From NCBI GenBank assembly GCA_963820095.1, contig CAWFZA010000019.1:85689-149688 (forward strand): a stretch of DNA of 64,000 nt, given 5' to 3'. The translations under genes were made by a program, and so were the position numbers. The notes under the pieces are model-generated. The model saw only the letters and a program-made list of their open reading frames with translations, had not been told where the DNA came from and searched no databases. This document shows positions 54,100 through 62,310 of this stretch, one piece after another. Numbering within the stretch: position 1 is the stretch's first letter; each line of letters begins with the position of its first letter. This stretch comes from Roseiarcus sp963820095. GTDB lineage: Bacteria; Pseudomonadota; Alphaproteobacteria; Rhizobiales; Beijerinckiaceae.

Positions 54100-54193
54100 C
54101 GACGGCGCCGGATTGCGGAGCAAGATTGTGCTTGCTAATTTCGCCCAATCTGGCGCTCGCGCCCCGGGCGCCGCCGGTTCGAAACCCTGTTCG

Positions 54194-55157
54194 ATGGAAT
54201 TAAAGCAGCTCGACTACTTCCTCGGGAGTCGCAGAATCAGGGAGCTTCTCCAAGGCCGCCATCCGTCTATCGGTCGCCCAGCCGATCCTGAGCCGGCAAA
54301 TCAAGCTTCTGGAGTTGGAGCTTGGCGTGGAGCTCCTTTACCGGAATGGCCGCGGAGTTGTCGTGTCCGAGGCGGGCAAGGTGCTGGAGACCTATGCGCG
54401 CAGCGTTGTGGGTCTCGTCGGGAAGGCGCGCTCCGAAATCGGGTCCCTCAGGGCGGAGCCGAAAGGCCGCGTCGCAATCGCGATGCCGCCCTCGATCGGC
54501 TGGATGCTGACCGGTCCGCTCGTCGTGCGCTGCCGCGAAACCTTTCCCGGGATCCTTCTCCATGTCGCGGAAGGCTTCAGCGGCCATGTCGCCGAATGGC
54601 TCTCCACCGGCAGGGTGGATATTGGCGTCGTCTATCAGGCGCCGCGCCTGTCGACACTGCAGACCGAACCTTTGCTTACCGACGAACTCATTCTTTTGGG
54701 CGCGGTTGACGACCCTGCTGGCCTTGGAGGCGATCGCGTTCCCACCAAGCGGCTCGCCGATATTCCCGTCATCCTGCCCGCGCGACCGCATGGGCTTCGA
54801 GTTCTCATCGACAACGAGCTTGAAAAGCTCGGAGCCGTCGCCAATGTCGTGTTCGAGGTCGACGCCATGCCGTCGACGCTGAGCCTCGTGGAGCGGGGCC
54901 TGGGATACACCGTCTTGTCCGAGGGCGCGGTCAAGCACCTCTTGAACGCCGGGCGTATTCGGAGCTGGTCGCTCACCGAACCGACCTTGATGCGAGAGCT
55001 TTTGCTTGCGACCTCGACTCAGCGGCCGATGAGTGTCGCCACCCGTCTTGTCGCCCGCCTCATTCGCGACGAAGTTCAGGCGATTCTTCGCGGCAGCGAT
55101 CAGCACGAGGATCAAATCCGCTCCGAGGCGAAGGTCGTGCGCGGTTTGCGTGTGTAG
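54194..55157 (+). CDS. LysR-family regulator, frame broken once near N-terminus
   Basis: A LysR-type regulator of about 320 residues. Its helix-turn-helix N-terminus is in one frame (MELKQLDYFLG from ATG 54194), and the rest, from VAESGSFSKAAIRLSVAQP, is in the next. Removing one G of GGG (54224-54226) joins them to a normal LysR start. The effector domain covers roughly residues 90-300 (VAIAMPPSIGWMLTGPLVVR, ERGLGYTVLSEGAV). It probably controls the catabolic operon around it. Confidence 0.8.
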
Positions 55158-55208
55158 GCCTGCTGATCAACGGCAGTTTAAGCGAAAACCAGGATCCGGG
55201 AGGTCTCC

Positions 55209-56612
55209 ATGTCGAGTTCCGTCGCCCTAGCGGAAGCGCCCGCAACGCGCAGCGCTCCCCTCTCCGTCCTCATGGGGTCTACGATCGCAGCGAAGCGGGA
55301 CAGCGACATTTCTCCCGCCGCTCGTGGAAAACTCAGGATCTGCCTGCTCGACTTCCTCGCCTGCGCTTTCGAGGCGCATGGGCTGCCTTGGGCCCGTCAG
55401 GCGCAGGCCTTGGCTACGGTCGGGGCGGGCCCCTGCTCGATCGTGGGGACAAACGTCAAGGCCCCTGCAGCGGACGCCGTCTTCGCCAACAGCGTCGCTG
55501 GACATGGGCTTGTGCGCGAGGACATGCACACCGGCAGCGTCAGCCATCTTGGCATCGTCGTTCTGCCGCCTCTGCTGGCGCTTGCGCAAGAGCGGCGCGT
55601 GGACGGGCGCAGTTTCGCCGCCGCGGCAATCGTCGGATACGAGGTCGGCGGCCGCATCGGCCGGGCGATCGTCACTCCGGAATTCGCCCGCACCTTCCGG
55701 CCGACCGGGTTCACCGGACCGCTCGCGGCGGCCGCCGCCTGCAGCAAATTGCTCGGCCTCGACGAGCGCGCGACAGCGAGCGCGCTCTCGCTCGCGGCCA
55801 ATTTCGTCGGCGGGCAGAACCAATGGCCTCACACTGGCGCGGATGAGATGTTCTTCGAGGCCGGGATCGCGGCCCGCAATGGCCTGACCGCCGCCCGGCT
55901 TGCGGCGCTTGGCGCGTATGGCTCGGAGAAAGCGCTCGACGGCGAAGCGGGATTGCTGACCGCCTATCGGCCCGACCATAAGGCGCCCGACGTTCACCTG
56001 TTCGAGGGCGAGCCGGAGATCATGTCGGTCTTCTTCAAGCCGGTCCCGGTCTGCAACTTCGCTCAGACGCCTTGCCTCGCCGCGGTGGCGCTTGCCAACG
56101 ACGAAGCCTTCGATCCCTCAGAGATCGTTTCAGTCGAGGTGAGCGCGTCACGCGCCGCCAAGGCCTATCCTGGCTGCGACTATCCCGGCCCCTTCGCGCG
56201 CGTCCTCCAGGCGAAGATGAGCATTCATTATGCGGTCGCAAGCGCGCTCATGCGCGGCTCGGTCGACGAAACGAGTTATCTCAAGCTCGATGATCCGGCG
56301 CTGCTCGCGTTGGCGGCGAAAGTGACGATCAAGTCGGGCGATGAGTTCACCGCCGCCTTCCCCTCGAGGCAGGGAGCTGAAGTGACGGTCCGCCTCAAGG
56401 ACGGGCGCGTCCTCTCGCATCGCCTTCAGGACGTCATCCCCGCGGATCTCGACCTGATCCGCCGCCGATTCCGGGCTGCCGCCTCAAAAGCGATCGGCGC
56501 GGACGCGGCCAAGGCGCTCGAAGCCGCAGTCGACGACCTCGATCGCAGCAAGGACGTGGGCGCCTTGATGCAGCTCGCTCTTGCGCCGGCCGCCAAAGCT
56601 GGCGCGGCGTAG
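55209..56612 (+). CDS. MmgE/PrpD-family protein
   Basis: A 467-residue protein of the 2-methylcitrate dehydratase/aconitate-like MmgE/PrpD family. It has LRICLLDFLACAFEAHGLPW, VAGHGLVREDMHTGSVSHLG, TGFTGPLAAAAACSKLLGLD, EAGIAARNGLTAARLAALGA and the C-terminal KVTIKSGDEFTAAFPSRQG. ATG 55209 follows GGAGGT. In plasmid-borne or catabolic contexts these enzymes act as dehydratases or decarboxylases on organic acids, so it fits the pathway, but the substrate is not deducible. Confidence 0.85.
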   Translation: MSSSVALAEAPATRSAPLSVLMGSTIAAKRDSDISPAARGKLRICLLDFLACAFEAHGLPWARQAQALATVGAGPCSIVGTNVKAPAADAVFANSVAGHGLVREDMHTGSVSHLGIVVLPPLLALAQERRVDGRSFAAAAIVGYEVGGRIGRAIVTPEFARTFRPTGFTGPLAAAAACSKLLGLDERATASALSLAANFVGGQNQWPHTGADEMFFEAGIAARNGLTAARLAALGAYGSEKALDGEAGLLTAYRPDHKAPDVHLFEGEPEIMSVFFKPVPVCNFAQTPCLAAVALANDEAFDPSEIVSVEVSASRAAKAYPGCDYPGPFARVLQAKMSIHYAVASALMRGSVDETSYLKLDDPALLALAAKVTIKSGDEFTAAFPSRQGAEVTVRLKDGRVLSHRLQDVIPADLDLIRRRFRAAASKAIGADAAKALEAAVDDLDRSKDVGALMQLALAPAAKAGAA

Positions 56613-56661
56613 CCTTGGAGCCGAGGTCCAAGCCGGTCGATCTGGGCGATAAAGGGTAGCC

Positions 56662-57480
56662 ATGCCCGGCGAGAGCGACCTTCCGCGCTATCAGGTCTAC
56701 GCTTTACGCTACGCGACCCGCGAGGGCCGCCGGCAGGATCATTTCGTCGGCGGCGACCCGCACGACGGGCCGATGCCGATGGATTACTTCTGCTGGCTTG
56801 CCGTCAGCGAAGAACGCCGCTTCGTCATCGACTGCGGCTTCACCGAAGCCGTCTCCGCCCAGCGCAAGCGCACCTATCTGCGCAATCCAGTCGATGCGCT
56901 CGAGCTCCTCGGCGTGAGCGCCGTGGACGTCGAGGACGTCATCATCACCCACCTCCACTACGATCACGTCGGCAACTTCGATCGATTTCCAAAGGCGCGC
57001 TTTCATCTCCAGGAGACCGAGCTTGCTTTCGCGACGGGAAAATACATGCGCCACCCATTCCTGTCGCACGCTTTCGAGGTCGAGGACGTGGTCGGGATGG
57101 TCCGGCTCAACTACAAGGGCCGAGTCGTTTTTCACAACGGCGACACGGAGCTCGCGCCTGGCTTGCGCCTGCATTTGGCGGGCGGCCACTCCGCAGGACT
57201 ACAATTTGTCAGCGTCCACACCGAGCGTGGTTGGCTCGTGCTGGCGTCGGACGTGACGCACTATTACGAGCACATGGACAGCGGGCGCCCGTTCACCACG
57301 ACCTTCCATGTCGGCGACACGCTCGAGGGTTACGGCCGGCTAAGGGCGATTGCGCCGAGCCCCGACCACATCGTGCCGGGCCATGATCCGCTGGTCATGC
57401 GCCTCTATCCGCCCGCGTCTCCGGAACTCAAGGGCGTGGCGGCGCGGCTCGACCTGCCGCCGATGGAGCGGCTGACCTGA
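56662..57480 (+). CDS. MBL-fold hydrolase (AHL-lactonase-like), third copy
   Basis: A 272-residue metallo-beta-lactamase-fold protein with MDYFCWLAVSEERRFVIDCG, the metal motif THLHYDHVGNFDRF, LHLAGGHSAGLQFVSVHT, LASDVTHYYEHM and VPGHDPLVMRLY. It resembles the protein encoded at 50207 in fold and length, not in detail. Its TGA stop coincides with the TGACCCCC end of an IS3-type relic, so the last residues may have been changed by the insertion. It is the last gene of the catabolic run. Confidence 0.82.
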   Translation: MPGESDLPRYQVYALRYATREGRRQDHFVGGDPHDGPMPMDYFCWLAVSEERRFVIDCGFTEAVSAQRKRTYLRNPVDALELLGVSAVDVEDVIITHLHYDHVGNFDRFPKARFHLQETELAFATGKYMRHPFLSHAFEVEDVVGMVRLNYKGRVVFHNGDTELAPGLRLHLAGGHSAGLQFVSVHTERGWLVLASDVTHYYEHMDSGRPFTTTFHVGDTLEGYGRLRAIAPSPDHIVPGHDPLVMRLYPPASPELKGVAARLDLPPMERLT

Positions 57481-57858
57481 CCCCCGTTTCTCATCCAGCC
57501 ATACCGAGAGTCCGGGGTTGATCTGGTCCGCTCCCCAACGTTGGCCCGCCGGAAGGTAGAGTTTTCCGGCTTTTGTCACGCTGGCGGGCTGGATGCGCCG
57601 GCGGGAGTCATGAGGGAAGCCGGGGGCTTGTTGCCGATCGCCCGATGCGGCCGAACCTCGTTGTAGTCCTTGCGCCAACCCTCCAACTTTTCGCGGGCGT
57701 CGGCAAGGGTCAGGAACCAGTGCGCGTTCAGGCGCTCGGCTCGCAGACGGCCATTGAAGGCCTCGATGAAGGCGTTGTCGGTCGGTTTGCCGGGCCGTGA
57801 GAAGTCCAGGCTCACGCCCTCGCATAGGCCCAGAGATCGAGGTCGCGGCTGACGATGG
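57478..57858 (-). mobile_element. IS3-family transposase 3'-end relic
   Basis: The minus strand encodes the C-terminus of an IS3-type integrase core: SLDFSRPGKPTDNAFIEAFN then LNAHWFLTLADAREKLEGW and NEVRPHRAIGNKPPASLM (stop at 57576). Upstream, SRDLDLWAYARG lies in a different frame (one base missing near 57815), and the match ends near 57858. The end at 57478 (TGACCCCC) looks like an IS3 terminus. The rest of the element is missing. Confidence 0.8.
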
Positions 57859-58111
57859 ACGGCCGCTGCCTCCCCATCTGAAGGCTCAGATTGATCGTGA
57901 ACTCGACCGTCTGGCAATCGAGCAGATAAGCGCGATCGAAGGCGAGTTGCGGCATGCCATCGTCGCGGCGGACACAGTGACGCGTGTGCCTCGAATGCTG
58001 ATCGAGCTCAAAGGATCGGCAACGAATTCGCCACTGTGCTCTGGACCGAGCGCCTGTATCGTCGCTTCGACAATCGCAGGCAGGTGGCAGCGTACGCGGG
58101 ACTCGAACGGG
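57859..58111 (+). mobile_element. IS110/IS1111-family transposase relic
   Basis: Internal fragment of an IS110-family transposase: LKAQIDRELDRLAIEQISAI, then after a one-base lesion near 58014, GIGNEFATVLWTERLYRRFD and NRRQVAAYAGLE. It has no N- or C-terminus and joins abruptly to a sulfite reductase fragment near 58111, so it is a relic rather than an intact copy. It is different from the IS110 at 62.3 kb. Confidence 0.7.
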
Positions 58112-58353
58112 CGGGGGAAGAGACCTACCAGATCACCCTCGGCGGCTCGGCGGACGAGAAGGCCGCGATCGGCCAGATCACCGGGCCCGGCTTCAGCTCC
58201 GAGAATGTGGTCGAGGCGATCGAAACCATCGTCGAGACCTATACGGGCCTCAGGCTCTCGGAGAATGAGACCTTCATTGACGCTTACCGCCGCGTCGGCA
58301 TGGCTCCGTTCAAGGAGGCGCTTTACGAGCGAAGCGCCGGATCGGACATCTGA
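58112..58353 (+). pseudogene. Sulfite/nitrite reductase C-terminal fragment
   Basis: About 80 codons match the C-terminal end of a ferredoxin-type sulfite reductase hemoprotein: EETYQITLGGSADEKAAIG, SSENVVEAIETIVETYTGLR and TFIDAYRRVGMAPFKEALYE. The siroheme/4Fe-4S Cys motifs that would lie upstream are gone, replaced by IS110 sequence. Its stop overlaps the cysH start as TGATG, so the original order was sulfite reductase-cysH-DUF934, a standard Rhizobiales arrangement. Confidence 0.75.
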
Positions 58354-59087
58354 TGAGCGCCCATGACGTCAAGCTGTTCGGCGACCAGATTGCCGCCTCC
58401 AGGCTCGAGACGCGCTTCGCGCAGCTCAAGGCCTCTTCGCTTCTGAGGCTCGCGATCGAGGATCTCTATCCCGGCCGCATCGCCCTCGTTTCCAGTTTCG
58501 GCGCGGACGCCGCGGCGCTTCTCCACATGGTGGCGCAGATCGACAAGGCGACGCCGGTCGTCTTCGTCGACACCGGGCAGCACTTCCCGGAGACGCTTGC
58601 CTATCGCGACGACCTCGTCGCGCGTCTTGGCCTCGCCAACGTCATTGTCGCCGAGCCGAATGCGGAGACAGTGACGCAGGAGGACCCTGAGCGATTTCTG
58701 TTCATGAGCGATCCGGACCGGTGCTGCGAGATACGAAAGGTCCGTCCGCTTGCCGAGGCGATTGAAGGTTATGACGCGTGGATCACCGGCCGGAAGGGTT
58801 TTCAGAGCGAGCTTCGCGCAACCTTGCCGCTGTTCGAGGCGGAGGGCGAGCGGATCAAGATCAATCCGCTGGTCGGCTGGAGCGCAAGCGACGTGCTGAA
58901 ATATATCGCTGACGCTGGATTGCCCCGACATCCCTTGGTGGCCAAGGGTTTTCCCTCCATCGGCTGCCTGCCGTGCACGAGCCCGGTCAGGCCCGGCGAG
59001 GACGAGCGGGCGGGCCGTTGGCGTGACCGCGGAAAGGTCGAGTGCGGCATCCATCTCGGGCCGCTCGACGCTGGATCGGGCATCTGA
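58353..59087 (+). CDS. cysH: Adenylyl-sulfate (APS) reductase, thioredoxin type
   Basis: A 244-residue CysH protein reducing APS (or PAPS) to sulfite. It has the PP-loop-like LVSSFGADAAALLHM, FVDTGQHFPET, WITGRKGFQSE and the catalytic Cys in ECGIH. The two Cys pairs CCEIRK and GCLPC indicate a [4Fe-4S] cluster, hence APS rather than PAPS specificity. It overlaps the truncated sulfite reductase upstream and DUF934 downstream. Confidence 0.93.
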   Translation: MSAHDVKLFGDQIAASRLETRFAQLKASSLLRLAIEDLYPGRIALVSSFGADAAALLHMVAQIDKATPVVFVDTGQHFPETLAYRDDLVARLGLANVIVAEPNAETVTQEDPERFLFMSDPDRCCEIRKVRPLAEAIEGYDAWITGRKGFQSELRATLPLFEAEGERIKINPLVGWSASDVLKYIADAGLPRHPLVAKGFPSIGCLPCTSPVRPGEDERAGRWRDRGKVECGIHLGPLDAGSGI

Positions 59088-59611
59088 TGCCCTTGTGGCG
59101 TCGCGAGGGTTTCGTCGAGGACAAATGGGCCTTTCTCGGGGAAGAGGCTCCGGTTCCGGAGGAAGGCGCGATCGCGGTCTCGCTCAAGCGCTGGCTTGAG
59201 CAGCGCGAGACGCTCATATCGCGAGCCGACCCGGTCGGGGTGGCGGTCGAGGCGGGGGCCGACGCCCAGGCGCATCTCGCCGATCTTGCCGACCGGCCGC
59301 TGATTGCACTCGCCTTCGACAAGTTCGCGGACGGCCGGTCGTTCTCTTACGCCCGCATCCTGCGCGACCGGCTTGGATTTGGCGGCGAGCTGAGGGCGAT
59401 CGGCGATGTGCTGATCGACGAAATCCCGCTCATGCTCCGCTGCGGGTTCGACTCGTTCGAGGTGACCAACGCGCCGACCTTGCAGGCGCTCCAGGCCGGA
59501 CGTCTGCCGGGTTCTCCGTTGCACTACCAGCCGGCGAGCGCCCACGATGAGGCGCACGAGGGAACGCGGCCCTGGCTCAGGGTGACGCGGCCGTCGAAAG
59601 ACACTGGTTGA
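59087..59611 (+). CDS. DUF934-family protein of the sulfite reduction operon
   Basis: A 174-residue protein with EAGADAQAHLADLADRPLIA, LAFDKFADGRSFSYARILRD and IGDVLIDEIPLMLRCGFDSF, the standard DUF934 pattern. The ATG overlaps the cysH stop (TGATG). DUF934 proteins occur next to sulfite reductase and cysH and are thought to assist sulfite reduction. With the reductase gone upstream, it may be idle. Confidence 0.88.
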   Translation: MPLWRREGFVEDKWAFLGEEAPVPEEGAIAVSLKRWLEQRETLISRADPVGVAVEAGADAQAHLADLADRPLIALAFDKFADGRSFSYARILRDRLGFGGELRAIGDVLIDEIPLMLRCGFDSFEVTNAPTLQALQAGRLPGSPLHYQPASAHDEAHEGTRPWLRVTRPSKDTG

Positions 59612-59640
59612 CAACGCCAAATTTGTGCGGGCGCCGCCGC

Positions 59641-60805
59641 TCATACTAAGACTCGGTGATCATGACCGATAGGCCCAGTCGCGCATTCCGATCGACATGA
59701 TCCGCCAGGGTTGATCGATGAGCTTGTTCCATGCGTCGCAACAGTGATTGACGATGTCGTCGAAGGAATTGAAGATCCGATTTGAGAGCCAGTTGTCGCG
59801 CAGAAACTGCCAGATGTTTTCCTGCGGGTTCAGCTCTGGGCACTTTTGCGGGGAACGGGATCAGAGTGATGTTGGGTGGGACGATCAATCTGCCGGACAA
59901 ATGCCAGCCGGCCTGATCGACCAGCAGCACGGCGTGCGCCCCCGGCGCGATCTGGGTGGCGATTTCGGCGAGATGGAGGTTCATCGCCTCCGTGTTGCAG
60001 CGTGGCATGATGAGCGCCGCGCCTTTGCCGTCCTTCGGACAGATCGCGCCGAAGATATAAGCCGAGGCGGTTCGCTGATCTTTGGCAGCGCTTGGACGGG
60101 CGCCGCGCTTGGCCCAGCGCCGGGTGATCGTGTTCTTCTGGCCGACGCGCGCCCTCATCCGGAGCTTGTCGAGGGACGTCGGCGAACCAGATTTCTATGG
60201 CGCTGGGCTCGACGCCCTTCTCACGCCCGATCGCTTCCAGGCGCGCGGAAAAGCTTTTTTAAAATCTTCGATCGCGCCTGCGGCCTGAGCATGATGACGG
60301 GGACGGGCCGAGAGCTTGCGATAACCCATGGCGCGCAGTTCGCGGCTCAACGTCTGCTTGGCGACGACGACGCGAAACTCCTCGAAAATCCATTGGCAGA
60401 GATCGACGATCCGCCAGCGCACGACCCCATGAACCGCCGGGATCGGGCCGCTCTCGATGATCGCGGCGAGCGCGGCGCGGTGTGCGCCGTTCAGCCGAGG
60501 AGCCTGTCCGGGCGGCTTACGATCAATCAAGCCGTCCGGTCCATGGGCGTTGAACTTCATCACCCAATCGCGAATGATTTGAAGCGTCACCCCGCCGATC
60601 TTCGCCGCCTCGGTGCGCGTCGCGCCTTCATAAACCGCCGCCAGAGCCAAAAGCCGCCTGGCCTGCGGCCCGTCCTTCGACCGCTTGGCCGCAGCTCTCA
60701 CCATCTCAGCGTCATAATCGCCCCGAAGCGGAATGGGCATGGCGAACCTCCTCTGTTCGCCACCTTGAATCAGACCCCAGCCGATTCGGGAATCCCAACT
60801 GAGTC
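59641..60805 (-). mobile_element. IS630-family transposase, inactivated
   Basis: The N-terminal half is open from 60740 (HTH region: ATRTEAAKIGGVTLQIIRDW, then LIDRKPPGQAPRLNGAH). The catalytic half is in other frames: FAD then ARVGQKNTITRRWAKRGARP (first Asp), HAVLLVDQAGWHLSG (second Asp) and CPELNPQENIWQF (Glu), ending RDWAYRS (stop 59660). Lesions: one base missing near 60250, a 21-24-nt insertion next to the first Asp (about 60155-60175), and one extra T in TTTT (59844-59847). Imperfect GACTC-type ends lie near 59650 and 60800. Confidence 0.8.
60152..60175. repeat. REP-like short palindromic element inside the IS630 transposase
   Basis: CCCTC ... GAGGG arms (60152-60156, 60171-60175) enclose a CATCCGGAGCTTGTC-type core. 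It resembles a widespread alphaproteobacterial intergenic repeat of the CCTCATCCTGAGCTTGTCGAAGG type. It splits the transposase between the FAD and EARVGQK parts of the first catalytic motif. Confidence 0.5.
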
Positions 60806-60840
60806 ATCCCTTCAGAGATTTGGTACCAGGAACTTGGTGA

Positions 60841-61040
60841 TTAGAAGTGGTAGGCCCAATTGCGCATGCCGATGGACATGATTCTCCAGGGCTGATCGAT
60901 GAGCATGTTCCATGCGCGGCAACGTGGTGGACGATGTCGTCGTAGGATTTGAAGATGCGGTTTGAGAGCCAGTTGTCGCGGATGAACTGCCAGATGTTTT
61001 CTTGCGGGTTGAGTTCGGGACATTTGGCACAGCGGACGCC
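60841..61040 (-). mobile_element. Second, diverged IS630 3'-end relic
   Basis: Encodes CPELNPQENIWQFIRDNWLS, NRIFKSYDDIVHH and RNWAYHF before the stop, in two frames. It is similar but not identical to the end of the neighbouring IS630 (59660-59860), so it is a related but separate element. Only about 200 bases remain, and it abuts an AAA-ATPase fragment. Confidence 0.75.
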
Positions 61041-61059
61041 GCGAGTGATCGGTCTTCGC

Positions 61060-61380
61060 CGGCTGCTATCGGAAATGATTTTGGGGCCGGCCCGCATCAT
61101 CCGCGATCACCTTTGCGAGATGACCTATATCGGCCCTTTGCGTGAAATTCCCGCTCGCAGCTACCGCGCTCAGGTTACGCCAGACGAAGCACGCTGGGCG
61201 ACCGGTCTTGCCGCGTGGGACTTGTTATACACGGACCGCAAGAGCGAGCTTGTGGAGGAAGTCAATCGCTGGCTCTCCGACGAAGGCCGCCTGCGTACGG
61301 GTTACCGGCTCGAACGGGTCGAATTTAAGGAAGTGCCGGTAACCGCTATCAGAGCACTTTTCGCGGGTGTCTTGGCATAA
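61060..61380 (+). pseudogene. Fragment of an AAA-family ATPase (defence-associated type)
   Basis: The open frame ending at 61380 encodes about 105 residues: IIRDHLCEMTYIGPLREIP, ARSYRAQVTPDEARWATGLA and GYRLERVEFKEVPVTAIRAL. The YIGPLR-type element and the following text recall AAA_15/AAA_21-type ATPases of abortive-infection/OLD-like systems. The N-terminus with Walker A and the C-terminus with Walker B are missing; the left end abuts the IS630 relic. Start codon and partner are lost. The assignment is moderate. Confidence 0.5.
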
Positions 61381-61409
61381 TCAAATCAGAAAACCCTCAG
61401 GCGTCTTGA

Positions 61410-61811
61410 GAGATCCACTACCGGTATCATGAAAACAAGCCGACGAATTACGAGTTGGAGCGCGAAGCGATTTGCTTATTTCGTGGTATAATCCGCGATG
61501 GACTACGGCTGGCGATTTTCTGCTGGCGGGAGAAACCTGGTGGTCAGGATTTCCACGCTCGCTACCTGTTGACCGAGAGAGGCGGTATCGCCGTCGACGC
61601 TGATTTTTCTGCTGAGGTAAACCATCAGAGCACTGATATGCATCTTATGAGTTATGACCTTGCGCAGGAGGAGCTAAAGCGCTTCGCGCGAGCAGCGGGC
61701 TGCAAGCACCGGTCTGTGTGGCAAGCGCGAAGCTCCTCCTCTCACGTTGCGGCCCTGTGGGGTTGCTTTGTCGACCGTCGCCTTTCCAACGCCCGTAAAC
61801 AAGAAGCTTGA
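61410..61811 (+). pseudogene. Unidentified gene remnant, possibly the partner of the AAA ATPase
   Basis: The frame opens after TGA 61407-61409 and encodes EIHYRYHENKPTNYELERE, then FRGIIRDGLRLAIFCWREKP, FHARYLLTERGGIAVDADFS and a tail that drifts from about 61720. No start codon suits the conserved part, so it is a 5'-truncated or decayed C-terminus. I do not recognise the family; the segment FHARYLLTERGGI is the likely catalytic or structural core. It begins 30 nt after the AAA fragment, suggesting the two were neighbours in one system. Confidence 0.45.
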
Positions 61812-61877
61812 GGCGCGTAGGGCCGTGGAAGCAGCTCGGTTTAACGCGCGGCCCCTTCGGAAGCCGAACCGCGGCGC

Positions 61878-62165
61878 GTGGTGGCGCCGTCAAGTACCCG
61901 GGTGCCTGCATTCGGGGAGGAGGGTCGGTGGTTCGCCGTTGCACAGGACACGGCACCGAGCTCTCCAGCCGGAACCAAGCCGATGGCACCCGAGCCGATG
62001 ATGCACATACATCACCACATGCATCATCATACGCACCACCATAGTACGCATCACAAGCACCACGACGCGGGCGCGCCTATGGCTGCTCCGACCGGCGCCC
62101 CGAAACAAGAAGAAGACCCGCGCCCTCAATCGTCGGCGAGGGTGCGGCTACCCTCTTATAAATAG
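61878..62165 (+). CDS. His-rich small protein, possibly 5'-truncated
   Basis: A 95-residue frame. About residues 42-63 are a near-pure His block broken by Met, Thr, Ser and Lys (MHIHHHMHHHTHHHSTHHKH), followed by a Pro/Ala/Gln tail. The preceding part, VAQDTAPSSPAGTKP, looks like the end of a secreted protein just after signal cleavage, so the true N-terminus with its signal peptide may be missing or in another frame. Such His-rich peptides bind Ni, Zn or Cu. It lies 146 nt before the IS110. Confidence 0.5.
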   Translation: MVAPSSTRVPAFGEEGRWFAVAQDTAPSSPAGTKPMAPEPMMHIHHHMHHHTHHHSTHHKHHDAGAPMAAPTGAPKQEEDPRPQSSARVRLPSYK

Positions 62166-62310
62166 GCTGTCGGCCCCTGACGCCGCTGCGAGTTGAGTCG
62201 CCCTAGACGTTATGTTCGCGGGCTGAGCCGGTGGCCCGCCCTTTCGTGCAGTTAAAGAACGAGGGTTGCTCGGGCGGACCGAGCCGAGCCTCACGCACGG
62301 AGGGCGGACC

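Noticed and set aside
54160..54190. tRNA-like T-arm sequence GGTTCGAAACC before the LysR gene
   Set aside because: There is no acceptor, D-arm or anticodon arm around it; chance match.
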